Origin: Tateyamaria omphalii
GTDB lineage: Bacteria; Pseudomonadota; Alphaproteobacteria; Rhodobacterales; Rhodobacteraceae
Reading direction: 5' to 3'
Assembly (NCBI RefSeq): GCF_001969365.1
Contig: NZ_CP019314.1
Location: 1-64,000, forward strand
DNA: 64,000 nucleotides
Positions within the stretch are counted from its first letter, which is position 1. Each line of letters opens with the position of its first letter. A model generated the notes under the pieces. That model searched no databases and was not told where the DNA came from. It saw nothing but the letters and a program-made list of their open reading frames with translations. Both the position numbers and the translations under genes were made by a program. Shown piece by piece: positions 56,070 to 64,000 of the stretch.

Positions 56070-56981
56070 GACGCCGTTCACGTTGAGGAATACGGAATAC
56101 AGTGAGGTTGTCCCGGCGATAAACAGCCTGTTCAGCTTTTCGCCGCCGAAACAGACATTCCCGACCAGTTCGGGGATATGCACCTTGCCGATCAGGACGC
56201 CGTCGGAATTGATGCAATGCACGCCGTCGGCAGCTGAACTCCAAATGCGGCCATCGGTGTCGATGCGGAAACCGTCAAACAGCCCTTCGGTGCAAGTTGC
56301 GAAGACGTTGCCGCCAGAAAGTGTGCCATCGGCGTTCACGGTGTGACGGCGGATATGCTTGGCGCCATCCGGATCGTGTGTGATGCCGGTGTCGGCGATG
56401 TAGAGTATCGACTCGTCGGGCGAAAAGGCGAGGCCGTTGGGTTTGACATAATCATCGGCGGCGATTGTGATCTCACCCGATGGATCCACGCGGTAGACGT
56501 GGCAGGCGCCGATTTCGCTGTCGGCCCTGTCACCTTCGTAGTCCATCAGGATGCCGTAGCTGGGGTCGGTGAACCAGACCGAGCCGTCTGATTTGACCAC
56601 GACGTCATTGGGAGAGTTTAGCCGTTTGCCCTGGTAGCTGTCCGCAATGACGGTGATCCTTCCGTCATGTTCGGTGCGCGTGACCCTGCGGGCGAGGTGT
56701 TCGCAAGACACAAGGCGGCCCTGTCGATCAACCGTGTGTCCGTTGGAATTGTTCGAGGGCTGGCGGAAAGTTGACACTGACCCGTCGGTATCGTCGTAGC
56801 GCAGGATGCGGTTGTTGGGGATGTCGGACCATAGGAGGTACCGCCCGGCTGCGAACCATACCGGCCCTTCCGACCACCTGGCTCCAGTCCACAGCCGTTC
56901 GACCCGGGCGTGGCCGACAAAGCACTCCGCAAATTCGGGTTCAATGACTTCGAACCCGGTCCCCTCGATCACGCCGAACAT
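56058..56981 (-). CDS. SMP-30/gluconolactonase-family lactonase
   Basis: A 307-residue six-bladed propeller enzyme that opens sugar lactones. Conserved parts are RLWTGARWSEGPVWFAAGRYLLWSDIPNNRIL with the metal-binding Glu, NGHTVDRQGRLVSCEH, LNSPNDVVVKSDGSVWFTDPSYG and KPNGLAFSPDESILYIADTG. No signal peptide is present, so it acts in the cytoplasm. ATG 56981 follows GGAAGG and AGAGG. It overlaps the cytochrome gene by 41 bases, so the two are co-translated from one transcript. With gnd it points to a sugar-to-lactone-to-acid route. Confidence 0.9.
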   Translation of the reverse strand: MFGVIEGTGFEVIEPEFAECFVGHARVERLWTGARWSEGPVWFAAGRYLLWSDIPNNRILRYDDTDGSVSTFRQPSNNSNGHTVDRQGRLVSCEHLARRVTRTEHDGRITVIADSYQGKRLNSPNDVVVKSDGSVWFTDPSYGILMDYEGDRADSEIGACHVYRVDPSGEITIAADDYVKPNGLAFSPDESILYIADTGITHDPDGAKHIRRHTVNADGTLSGGNVFATCTEGLFDGFRIDTDGRIWSSAADGVHCINSDGVLIGKVHIPELVGNVCFGGEKLNRLFIAGTTSLYSVFLNVNGVSPL

Positions 56982-57684
56982 CCTCTTTTCCTTCCATAGT
57001 CTCGCCATACCGACGAACGCCCCAGCCCGGAGGTGGCCCCTGGTTGCCGGGATGTGTGGGGTCCGTACCCCAGATCGCCTGATAGGTGTCGATTGCCATG
57101 CCGCGCTTTTGCATTCTGAAGAAGCCCATCGCCAATGCGGTCCACCATATCCCCAAAACCAGCCACATCCAGACCGGGCCATTGGCTTTCCACAAGCCCA
57201 AGACAATCGTGATGATCGCCAGCAGGATGACGGTGTATCCGATGCCCTTGTGCAGCGCTTCGAACATGCGCCGCCACGGGGTCATGTCGTAGTGGTGTCC
57301 GCGCATCTGTGTGTCAGTTGGCCCACCTTTGGAGCCGCGAACGAGGCCGAGAATAACCTGCGTTGCAGCACCGACGAGCACCGCGTAACCCAGCCAGTTG
57401 TGCAGGCTCATTGACCCAAAGTCGCTGGGCAGCACAAGCGCGAGGCCGAGGATCGACAGACCCACGACAAGCGACTGGCCCATCCAGTGGCTGCGCCACC
57501 AGACCAGGTTGTCCACCTCGCGTGGCCAGTCCTGCCCGGGCAAGACTTTGAAAAACCGCGCGATGATCACGGCCATAGGCGCCAGAATGCCCCAGGCCAG
57601 CACCATCGACCGTGCGTGCCACGAGATGGCAAAGCCCACCTCATGCGCGCGGGTTGGATCAATGGGGGCGAGGAGCCAGTCCAT
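56941..57684 (-). CDS. Cytochrome b561-like membrane protein
   Basis: A 247-residue membrane protein with about five helices. Histidines placed in helices in b561 style are seen in ISWHARSMVLAWGIL, WRSHWMGQSLVVGLSILGLAL, SLHNWLGYAVLVGAATQVILG and ALHKGIGYTVILLAIITIVLG, which suggests two b haems. It probably moves electrons across or within the membrane. Its ATG overlaps the upstream permease stop (ATGA) and its end overlaps the lactonase gene, so it is embedded in a sugar-uptake operon. No partner dehydrogenase is encoded in the window. Confidence 0.75.
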   Translation of the reverse strand: MDWLLAPIDPTRAHEVGFAISWHARSMVLAWGILAPMAVIIARFFKVLPGQDWPREVDNLVWWRSHWMGQSLVVGLSILGLALVLPSDFGSMSLHNWLGYAVLVGAATQVILGLVRGSKGGPTDTQMRGHHYDMTPWRRMFEALHKGIGYTVILLAIITIVLGLWKANGPVWMWLVLGIWWTALAMGFFRMQKRGMAIDTYQAIWGTDPTHPGNQGPPPGWGVRRYGETMEGKEDVRRDRGDRVRSH

Positions 57685-58619
57685 CAGCCTTTGACCGCCC
57701 CGGCGGTCATGCCAGTGATGATCTGGCGGCTGGCCAACAGGGTAAAGATGATGGGCGGGATTGCCAGCAGCATACCGGTCGCCATGATGACCCCCCATTC
57801 AACATTGAACTCGGACATGTTGTTTACGATCAGGATCGGCACAGTGCGCGTATCGCGGTCTGAAAGGGCCGAGGCGAGCAAGTATTCGTTCCATGCGATC
57901 CGGAAGGTGAAAATAGCAGCGGCGGCGAGGCCGGGTTTGATCAGGGGCAGGACGACTTTGAAGAACACCTGGAATGGCCCTGCCCCATCGACGCGCGCCG
58001 CTTCCTCAAGCGAACGGGGCACCTGGACGATGAAACTTTGCAGGATCCAGATTACGAAGGGCAGGTTCATTGCCACGTAGATCAGGATGATGCCGGAGTG
58101 AGTGCCTGCAAGGCAGACATCACCCCGGCCACCAAACGCGTCTCGGATCGCTCCTCCGACGATGCCATCGCGGTCCAAACAGAACTCGTTATTCCACAAA
58201 CCGAAAACAGGGACGAGCAGCACGGCAGGCGGCACCATGCGGACCATCAGCGTGCTGAGTGATACAGTGTCTCGCCCCATGAACCGGAACCGCACCAGCG
58301 CATAGGCCGCCATGCACCCGATCACGAGGGTCAGCGCGGTCGAGATCAGCGCGATGATCAGCGAGTTGATAAAGGCGTTTCCGAACTTGAGCGAACAGAA
58401 ATCAATGTGGTCCGGCTCGTACCAGAGCACGTCGCAGAGCGCCTTTTCGTAGTTCTGGATCGTCGGCAAGAAGATCAGGCCGGAGGTGCCCGATATGATG
58501 TCTACGTCCAGCTTGAACGAATTCATGAACATCAGGATCACAGGGCCTACGGACATGAAGACCAGAAGGGCAATGACCGCGTAGAAGGCAGGATTTGCGC
58601 GGGAGTTGGGGGTGGACAT
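57684..58619 (-). CDS. Sugar ABC transporter permease (MalG/UgpE type)
   Basis: A 311-residue six-helix permease. The coupling loop is SFIVQVPRSLEEAARVDGAGPFQVFFKVVLPLIKPGL. It is longer than typical MalG-type proteins because of two inserts facing the periplasm, one near residue 60 (CDVLWYEPDHIDFCSLKFG) and one near residue 155 (NNEFCLDRDGIVGGAIRDAFGGRGDVCLAGT). Both inserts contain cysteine pairs that could form disulphides. It starts on the stop of the first permease gene (ATGA). Confidence 0.9.
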   Translation of the reverse strand: MSTPNSRANPAFYAVIALLVFMSVGPVILMFMNSFKLDVDIISGTSGLIFLPTIQNYEKALCDVLWYEPDHIDFCSLKFGNAFINSLIIALISTALTLVIGCMAAYALVRFRFMGRDTVSLSTLMVRMVPPAVLLVPVFGLWNNEFCLDRDGIVGGAIRDAFGGRGDVCLAGTHSGIILIYVAMNLPFVIWILQSFIVQVPRSLEEAARVDGAGPFQVFFKVVLPLIKPGLAAAAIFTFRIAWNEYLLASALSDRDTRTVPILIVNNMSEFNVEWGVIMATGMLLAIPPIIFTLLASRQIITGMTAGAVKG

Positions 58620-59530
58620 CAGCTTTCCTCCTCGACCAGCGCATTCAACCGGGCGGCGCGTGCTTCCTGCCAGCGGTTGAAGGCGAACATGCCCACCGTC
58701 AGCAAGAGCAGCAGGATCAGCAGGTAATTCGACATGGCCGCCGCAACGCCAAGTTCGCGGAATTCGGTGGCGGTGCGACTGATCCGCAGCGCCAGGATTT
58801 CGGTGGACAGGCCAGGTCCGCCCTCGGTCATCACAAGGATCACCTCCAGCACCTTGAAGGCGTCGATCAGGCGCAAGAGCGCGGTGACGATCAGGACGGG
58901 CATCATCAGCGGGAGCTTGATGTGGATGATCTGTTGCCAGCCGGTTGCGCCGTCGATACGTGCCGCTTCCAACGCAGAGCGGGGCAGTGATTGCAGGGCG
59001 GCGAGCGACAGGATGAAGATGAAGGGCGTCCATTGCCAGATGTCGGCGATGATGACCGACGTTAGCGCATAGTCCCCCAGCCAATCCACGCGCGGCAGGC
59101 CGATGCTGTCGAGGAAACGGTTAAACGTGCCGACCGTTGGATGGTACATGTAGCGCCACATCAGACCTACCACGACAGGGGCGATCATCATGGGCAGGAT
59201 GAACATGGTGCGCAGGACCGAGATGCCCCTGATCTCGCGGTCGAGCAGCAGGGCGAGGCCCACGCCGATGATCATCTCGATTGTGACGACGAAGAAGGCA
59301 AAGCGCAGGGTGACGCCCAGGCTTTCGTGAAAGTTCGGGTCGTTCCACAGGAAGATGTAGTTCTTGAGGCCCACGAACTCCGCCTCGCCGATGGTCTGGC
59401 TGGGGTTCCAGTCGCGAAAACTACCCCAGACCATGTAGCCCAGCGGGTACATCAGCGCGATTGCCATGATGATCGCGGCGGGTGCCATGAACATGTAGGG
59501 CGTCAATCGGTTGGCCATCGCGGTGCGCAT
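58619..59530 (-). CDS. Sugar ABC transporter permease (MalF/UgpA type)
   Basis: A 303-residue six-helix permease starting MRTAMANRLTPYMFMAPAAI. The coupling loop is LAALQSLPRSALEAARIDGATGWQQIIHIKLPLMMP. The ATG at 59530 is preferred; an in-frame codon 60 bases further up has no family-like sequence. It is separated from the binding-protein gene by an 82-bp gap with a GC-rich hairpin. It pairs with the second permease encoded next. Confidence 0.92.
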   Translation of the reverse strand: MRTAMANRLTPYMFMAPAAIIMAIALMYPLGYMVWGSFRDWNPSQTIGEAEFVGLKNYIFLWNDPNFHESLGVTLRFAFFVVTIEMIIGVGLALLLDREIRGISVLRTMFILPMMIAPVVVGLMWRYMYHPTVGTFNRFLDSIGLPRVDWLGDYALTSVIIADIWQWTPFIFILSLAALQSLPRSALEAARIDGATGWQQIIHIKLPLMMPVLIVTALLRLIDAFKVLEVILVMTEGGPGLSTEILALRISRTATEFRELGVAAAMSNYLLILLLLLTVGMFAFNRWQEARAARLNALVEEES

Positions 59531-59567
59531 GGGTCGATCTTTCCAAGGTCGTGAAGGGGTCAAAGGA

Positions 59568-59599
59568 CCGGGGCGCGGGCGTGACACCACACGCCCCGG
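59568..59599 (-). other. GC-rich hairpin between binding-protein and permease genes
   Basis: CCGGGGCG (59568-59575) pairs with CGCCCCGG (59592-59599) around a 16-base loop. Without a T-run it is more likely an mRNA-stabilising or processing element, as often found between binding-protein and permease genes, than a terminator. Confidence 0.5.
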
Positions 59600-59612
59600 C
59601 AGGAGGAAAGGC

Positions 59613-60941
59613 TTACTGCCAGGTGTAGTAGCCGGCGTCGTCCATCACGGCGCGGGTCCGTTCGGCGACGCCATCGAGGGCTTCCTGAATGTCCAGATCC
59701 TCGGTCAGCACCTTGGACATGGTCGTGCCGATGTCAGCATTGATCTTGCCCCAGACGGGGATGATCGGGCGCCAGTCGGGATCTGCGAATTTCAGGGCTT
59801 CCCCAAAGGTCGCGGCGAACGGATATTTCTCGTTCAGACCCGCATCCTGATACGTCGAGAAACGCGAGGGGTTGCCACCTTCCATGGCGACCATCAGGTC
59901 CCCTTTCTTGGACGTCAACCACTGCATTAGCAGGAAGGCTGCTTCCTTGTTCTCGGCGTTCTTTGGGATACCGATGCCAAAGCCACCGGTCTGGCTGCCG
60001 CGACGTACGCCTTCGGGGTGCATGGCATAGCCGACCTTGCCCACCACCTGGCTGCGCTCCGGGTCTTCGAAACCCGGCATGAAGGCGATGGAATCCATGA
60101 ACATCGCGGCCTGACCCGTAGCGAATGCGTTGGCGGCTTCGGAGGGGCCAAAGCTCATCGCGCCTTCTGGGCCGCAATCGACGATGGTTTTCAGCGCGTT
60201 GGCGGCTTCGACACCGGCGGCATTGTTGATGATTGGGTTCCATGCGTCGTCAAACACGCGACCGCCCAGAGGGGCGAGGTGCAGAAGGAACGCGTGGCTG
60301 GCCTGGTGGCCTGATGCCGCACGCGATGCCATGCCGCCCATGCCCGGCTCAACCTCGGGGATCTTGCAGGCTGCATCGAGCAGTTGGTCATAGGTTTCGG
60401 GCGTCGGGATCCCATGCTTTTCAAAAATGTCCTTGCGGTAGGCGAGGACGGAGGTTTCAGACCCAAACGGGATGCCGAACAGCGAGCCGGTCGGACCCGG
60501 CAGATACCCTTTGAAGCCGCCCGCGACACCGATGTTTTCGACATAGCCGTCGATCAGATCACCCGCGTCATAGTTCGGGTCGGCCAGCTTGGGGTTCATG
60601 AAGTACTTGGCGAGGTTTTCCAACTGGTCGGCAAAGACGTAGTCAGCCTTGGAAAACACGACGTAGGAGATGAGGTCATACTCGCCCTCGTCCTGCGCCA
60701 GTTCCAGTGTCTGACGCTCACGCATTTTGAGGTAGGGCAGTTGGTCCACCTCGACCTCGATGCCGGTTTCCTTGGTGAACTCGGGCAGCACTTTCATCGC
60801 GGCATTGTAGTGCGGGTGCGCGGGGAAGTTCACGATCAGCGTCGTGCCCGCGTATTCCTCGTAGGGGTTGGCATAGGCCGCCCCCGCCATGATGGCGGCG
60901 GTCGTCAGACCCACCGCTGTGGTTTTCAGTCCTTTGAACAT
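59613..60941 (-). CDS. Sugar ABC transporter substrate-binding protein (family 1)
   Basis: A 442-residue periplasmic binding protein with a signal peptide (KTTAVGLTTAAIMAGAAYA). Family 1 features are TLIVNFPAHPHYNAAMKVLPEFTKETGIEVEV, YDLISYVVFSKADYVFADQLENL, and a C-terminal GFGIGIPKNAENKEAAFLLMQWL. The ligand is unknown; sugars or polyols are typical for the family. It follows the ATPase gene by 30 bp and precedes the two permease genes. Confidence 0.92.
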   Translation of the reverse strand: MFKGLKTTAVGLTTAAIMAGAAYANPYEEYAGTTLIVNFPAHPHYNAAMKVLPEFTKETGIEVEVDQLPYLKMRERQTLELAQDEGEYDLISYVVFSKADYVFADQLENLAKYFMNPKLADPNYDAGDLIDGYVENIGVAGGFKGYLPGPTGSLFGIPFGSETSVLAYRKDIFEKHGIPTPETYDQLLDAACKIPEVEPGMGGMASRAASGHQASHAFLLHLAPLGGRVFDDAWNPIINNAAGVEAANALKTIVDCGPEGAMSFGPSEAANAFATGQAAMFMDSIAFMPGFEDPERSQVVGKVGYAMHPEGVRRGSQTGGFGIGIPKNAENKEAAFLLMQWLTSKKGDLMVAMEGGNPSRFSTYQDAGLNEKYPFAATFGEALKFADPDWRPIIPVWGKINADIGTTMSKVLTEDLDIQEALDGVAERTRAVMDDAGYYTWQ

Positions 60942-60971
60942 GTGTTCCTCCCTAGAACTCTTTTTTGGTTG

Positions 60972-62060
60972 TCAAAGTGCGGTTTCGGTTGCGCGGTCGA
61001 ACAGGTGCACGCCGCGTTGGTTGACAGCGAATGTGAGGGTCTGGCCGAGCGCGACTGGCGTTTCCGAGTTCACCTCGACCATCACTTGGGCCTGTCCGCA
61101 TTTGCAGAGCAGGACCGATTGCGCGCCGACATATTCGGACACCTGCACGTCAAGCGTCAGCGCGCCTGCGGGGTCCGCGCCGTCTTCGTAGTTCAGGTCC
61201 GAGGGGCGGATGCCCAGTGTCACATCGCGGCTGGAATGCGCTTTTGCCTTGGCTGCCGTCTCGCCTGTCAGCTTCAGGTCAAACCCGTCGCCTGTGACCC
61301 AAATGTCCCCTGCCCGTTCTTCAAACGTGCCATCCAGGAAATTCATGGGTGGCATTCCCATGAAGCCCGCAACGAACTTGTTGACCGGGCGCTTAAACAG
61401 CTCTTCAGGCGTGCCCTGCTGCTGGATGTAGCCGCCGTGCATGACGACAATGCGGTCGGCGAGCGTCATCGCCTCGATCTGGTCGTGGGTGACGTAGATC
61501 ATGTTTTTCTGAACCCGCTGGCTCATGAGCGCCAGTTCAGCACGCATCTGCCCGCGCAGTTTCGCGTCGAGGTTCGACAGCGGTTCATCAAAGAGGAAAA
61601 TGCCGGAATCCTTGGCGAGAGCGCGGGCCATGGCGACCCGTTGGCGTTGACCACCTGACAAGGCACCGGGCTTGCGGCCCAGGAAGTCGGTCAGGCCGAC
61701 CATGTCGGCGACTTCCTTGACCTTTGCGTTGATTTCGGATTTCGGGCGACGTGCAAGACGCAGGGCAAAGCTGATGTTCTGCGCCACGTTCATATGCGGG
61801 TAAAGCGCGTAGTCCTGGAACACCATTGCAAGATCGCGTTCCTTGGGCTCCAGATGGCTAACAGGTTTGTCGTCCACATAGATCTCGCCGTCTGACACAT
61901 CCTCCAATCCGGCAATCATGCGCAGGGTTGTGGATTTGCCGCAGCCCGAGGGGCCGACAAGCACGGTAAATTCATTCTCGGCCATCTCAAGCTCGATCCC
62001 GTGCAAGACCTCTACGGTGCCGTATCGTTTGACCAGATTGTCGAGCCGGATGGTGGGCAT
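60972..62060 (-). CDS. Sugar ABC transporter ATPase (UgpC/MalK type)
   Basis: A 362-residue ATPase with Walker A GPSGCGKST, Q-loop VFQDYALYPHMNVAQNISFAL, signature LSGGQRQRVAMARAL, Walker B IFLFDEPLSNLDAKLR and switch His in YVTHDQIEAM. The C-terminal regulatory TOBE domain (from about residue 240, with VTLGIRPSDLNYEDG) is present. It is the first gene of the operon, unusual for a system where the binding protein commonly leads. The paired LacI-type operators lie 19-54 bp upstream of its start. Confidence 0.94.
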   Translation of the reverse strand: MPTIRLDNLVKRYGTVEVLHGIELEMAENEFTVLVGPSGCGKSTTLRMIAGLEDVSDGEIYVDDKPVSHLEPKERDLAMVFQDYALYPHMNVAQNISFALRLARRPKSEINAKVKEVADMVGLTDFLGRKPGALSGGQRQRVAMARALAKDSGIFLFDEPLSNLDAKLRGQMRAELALMSQRVQKNMIYVTHDQIEAMTLADRIVVMHGGYIQQQGTPEELFKRPVNKFVAGFMGMPPMNFLDGTFEERAGDIWVTGDGFDLKLTGETAAKAKAHSSRDVTLGIRPSDLNYEDGADPAGALTLDVQVSEYVGAQSVLLCKCGQAQVMVEVNSETPVALGQTLTFAVNQRGVHLFDRATETAL

Positions 62061-62078
62061 GAGCGTATTTCCGTTTTT

Positions 62079-62114
62079 TGTTACCGGTCACATTAGCAAG
62101 TGTGACCGGTAACA
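62079..62114. promoter_or_regulatory. Paired LacI-type operators of the sugar operon
   Basis: TGTTACCGGTCACA (62079-62092) and TGTGACCGGTAACA (62101-62114) are exact reverse complements of each other, 22 bp centre to centre, so the whole 36-bp block is one inverted repeat. It lies directly upstream of the ATPase gene and downstream of the lacI-type gene. Each half resembles the site in front of gnd. Confidence 0.8.
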
Positions 62115-62159
62115 CAAGAAAAATTCCCTAGCGTAACTGCCTGAAAATCCTTGGTTTCG

Positions 62160-63191
62160 CTATTTCGTGCTGTCGCGGAAGGTCAAATTGACCGGCACCG
62201 GGACCAATGTGCGACTCACCGGATTGTCCTCGGCAAGCAGCTTGCCGATCAGTTGCCCAGTCTCTCGTCCGATGGTTTTGGGGTCCACTGAAACGGTGCT
62301 GATCGTGGGCGTGGCAAAGCGCGACACCTCGAAATCGCCGAAACCCGCGATGCCGATGTCGCCGGGCACGGATTTGCCCAGTTTCAGCATCACCGACAGC
62401 ACGCCAAACGCCGGCGCATCAGACACACAGAAAACGCAATCGGTGTCGGGAAAGTCGGTAAGCAGGCGGGTGGCTGCGGCGGCGCCTTCTTCAATCGACA
62501 GGGGCGGTTTGCCGATCTTGAGAGCGCGGTCAGTCGGCAGGCCCGCCTCCGCCATCGCATCCAGATACCCCTTGCGCCGCGCGGCGCCACGGGTCCAGTC
62601 ATCATCCGCCTCGCCCACGAATGCGATCTTTCGATAGCCACGGTCGATTAGGGCGCGTGTCATGTCCGCGGCCGCCTTCCGGTTGGAAAAGCCGATGGTG
62701 TGGCCGATAGGATTATCGGGCCGCTCCCAAAGCTCGATCACAGGGATATGCGCGTCGCTCAGCAGCGCGATGGTCCGGTCCGAATGCCCGTCGTAGGACA
62801 GCACAATCGCCTCGGGTCGGCGCTTCAGCATATCCTCGACCAACTGCTCCTCGCGGTCAGGCGAATAGTCGGTGTGGCCCAGCAGGATCTGCTGCCCGAT
62901 CCCTTCAAGTTCTTCGGTCAGCGCCTGCACGGTTTCGGCAAAGTGCAGGTTGTTGAGGGACGGGACCAGTACGGCCACAAAACCCGACCGCTTTGTCGTC
63001 AGACTGCCCGCCATTTGGTCCGGGACATAGTTCATCTCGCGCACGACCTTGAGGATGCGGTCGCGTGTGTTCTTTGAAATTGGGCTGTCCTTCTTCAGTG
63101 CGCGGCTCACTGTCATGCGAGAAACACCGGCTGCGCGGGCCACGTCACGCATGGTGACAGGGCCAGAAGACTTTGGTGGCGTGTGGGACAT
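62160..63191 (-). CDS. LacI-family transcriptional regulator (GntR-like)
   Basis: A 343-residue LacI-type repressor. The helix-turn-helix is VTMRDVARAAGVSRMTVSRAL, with hinge residues following (NYVPDQMAGSLTTKRSG); the sugar-binding domain reads VAVLVPSLNNLHFAETVQAL through GDIGIAGFGDFEVSRFATPTISTV. It is of the type that regulates gluconate and related sugar genes. I start at ATG 63191; a TTG at 63227 in the same frame is possible. Probable targets are the operators at 62079-62114 and 54605-54618, which fits control of transporter, lactonase and gnd. Confidence 0.92.
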   Translation of the reverse strand: MSHTPPKSSGPVTMRDVARAAGVSRMTVSRALKKDSPISKNTRDRILKVVREMNYVPDQMAGSLTTKRSGFVAVLVPSLNNLHFAETVQALTEELEGIGQQILLGHTDYSPDREEQLVEDMLKRRPEAIVLSYDGHSDRTIALLSDAHIPVIELWERPDNPIGHTIGFSNRKAAADMTRALIDRGYRKIAFVGEADDDWTRGAARRKGYLDAMAEAGLPTDRALKIGKPPLSIEEGAAAATRLLTDFPDTDCVFCVSDAPAFGVLSVMLKLGKSVPGDIGIAGFGDFEVSRFATPTISTVSVDPKTIGRETGQLIGKLLAEDNPVSRTLVPVPVNLTFRDSTK

Positions 63192-63315
63192 GCGCTGCAG
63201 GGTGTGCCCGGTCACATCGCGCGTCAAGATGCAAATTCCGGGTTACTCGGGCTGTGTTGCATGTCCCGGCACAACCGATCCGAAACACCCGCAGTTTCCA
63301 AAAATTTGGCGCATT

Positions 63316-63344
63316 TTGGATTTTGCAATAATCTGTGGTAGAAT
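63316..63344 (+). promoter_or_regulatory. Possible promoter of the M15 peptidase gene
   Basis: TTGGAT (63316-63321) and TAGAAT (63339-63344) are 17 bp apart in an AT-rich part of the 267-bp divergent region. An imperfect inverted repeat (TCCAAAAAT at 63297-63305, ATTTTGGA at 63313-63320) overlaps the -35 element and could bind a regulator. Confidence 0.4.
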
Positions 63345-63458
63345 TGTTGTTCAAACATACGCGCCCGTCTTTTGTGGCAGGCGTAACAAAGTCATTGAAA
63401 AGCCAAAGCTACGAAACAAAAACCCAGATTTTTCAAACCAATTTTATAAGGTGCATAC

Positions 63459-64000
63459 ATGTCAGGGCTTACAAAACGGGACGGCGATATCTCGCGCCTT
63501 CATCCTGCCATCCGCGACAGTGTCGTGGCCATTCAGAAAAAGCTGAACAGTGAAAACATCCCCTTCCAGGTGTTTGAGGCGTTTCGTACGCCGCACAGGC
63601 AAGCCAACCTCTACGCCAAAGGCCGGACAAAGCCGGGAAACAAGGTCACTTGGGTCGGGCCTTGGGGTTCGATTCACCAATACGGTTTGGCCGTGGACTT
63701 TGTTTTGTTCGAAAACGGCAATTGGAGTTGGGATGACAGCGGCGCCAAGGCCAAGTGGTGGAGCCGCATGCATGAGGTAGCGGCCGACCACAATATGACC
63801 CCGCTTTACAACAAAAAGAAGCAGCTGATCGAAAAGCCTCACGTCCAGTTGATGGGTGTCACATCATCGGAATTGCGCAATGGCATTTATCCGGATGGTG
63901 GTGATGCGATATGGGCGGAACACCTTGCTGATCTTATCGACAGTTGGGACGGCGGCGCGACCCCGGCGAAGCCTTCCCATGCGCCAGAAAAGCCAGCTCT
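63459..64000 (+). CDS. M15-family peptidase (endolysin/VanY-like), cut by window end
   Basis: At least 180 residues, continuing past the window. It begins SGLTKRDGDISRLHPAIRD and contains FEAFRTPHRQANLYAKGRT, the zinc motif GSIHQYGLAVDFVL (His and Asp of S-x-H-x2-G-x-A-x-D) and the later EKPHVQL that supplies the third ligand. Such enzymes cut peptide bonds in peptidoglycan (L-Ala-D-Glu or D-Ala-D-Ala type). No signal peptide is present and the end seen is proline/lysine-rich (ATPAKPSHAPEKPA), suggesting a linker to a wall-binding domain. This fits a phage-type endolysin or secreted hydrolase. AAGGTG lies before the ATG. Confidence 0.85.
   Translation, partial: MSGLTKRDGDISRLHPAIRDSVVAIQKKLNSENIPFQVFEAFRTPHRQANLYAKGRTKPGNKVTWVGPWGSIHQYGLAVDFVLFENGNWSWDDSGAKAKWWSRMHEVAADHNMTPLYNKKKQLIEKPHVQLMGVTSSELRNGIYPDGGDAIWAEHLADLIDSWDGGATPAKPSHAPEKPA

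Noticed and set aside
1..64000. tRNA or rRNA genes
   Set aside because: No stretch with a CCA-proximal T-arm pattern or conserved rRNA core was noticed on either strand; a dedicated search program could confirm this.

Overview
The window looks like part of a large extrachromosomal replicon (plasmid or chromid) of a marine-type alphaproteobacterium of the order Rhodobacterales (Roseobacter group). Three things point there: a complete repABC replication and partition module (21.1-24.7 kb); gene families typical of that group (HemP, the imelysin/di-haem cluster, TAXI-TRAP fusion permease, an Mrp operon led by a universal stress protein); and high-GC coding sequence with many ATGA/GTGA stop-start overlaps. 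I see no rRNA, tRNA, CRISPR array or intact insertion sequence.

Left arm (0-20.9 kb) is almost entirely iron and haem acquisition. It holds the end of hmuS and hmuTUV; an orphan Fe(III)-binding protein; a small operon of a Cys-rich peptide, HemP, a Cys-motif protein and an imelysin; DUF1289 and a small secreted protein; Dps with an Irr-type ICE operator; a di-haem oxidoreductase/imelysin/DUF1513 operon; a siderophore-type TonB receptor flanked by DUF3325-like, DUF3649-like and PepSY membrane proteins; a haem-monooxygenase-like ABM protein; and an ExbB/ExbD/ExbD/TonB operon that energises the receptors.

Origin (20.9-24.9 kb): repA, repB, a counter-transcribed RNA and repC are followed at once by two identical 16-bp parS palindromes. 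The + strand is C-rich on the left and G-rich on the right whatever the gene direction, as expected at a working bidirectional origin. A haem receptor (hmuR) starts about 150 bp past the second parS.

Right arm (24.9-64 kb): Mrp-type Na+/H+ antiporter mnhA-G with a tandem Usp; a divergent OxyR-like regulator that has lost the first redox cysteine; a TAXI-TRAP transporter; an ABC-F ATPase; a FecBCD-type ABC transporter whose last gene is a pseudoazurin-like copper protein; an AAA/DUF4143 ATPase with three 22-bp-phased repeats at its start; YceI; a nuclease/phosphatase-fold protein; a seven-gene run (CDP-alcohol phosphotransferase, sulfatase-fold transferase, flippase-like protein, NMT1-type ABC transporter, glycosyltransferase) that looks like an uncharacterised envelope-lipid or glycan system; and a sugar-catabolism block (GlcG-like, 6-phosphogluconate dehydrogenase, sugar ABC transporter, cytochrome b561-like protein, SMP-30 lactonase, LacI regulator) tied together by a shared TGTTACCGGTAACA-like operator. 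The window ends inside an M15 peptidase gene.

Starts were chosen by ribosome-binding sites, stop-start overlaps and family length. Function calls rest on motifs recognised by reading, with no database search.
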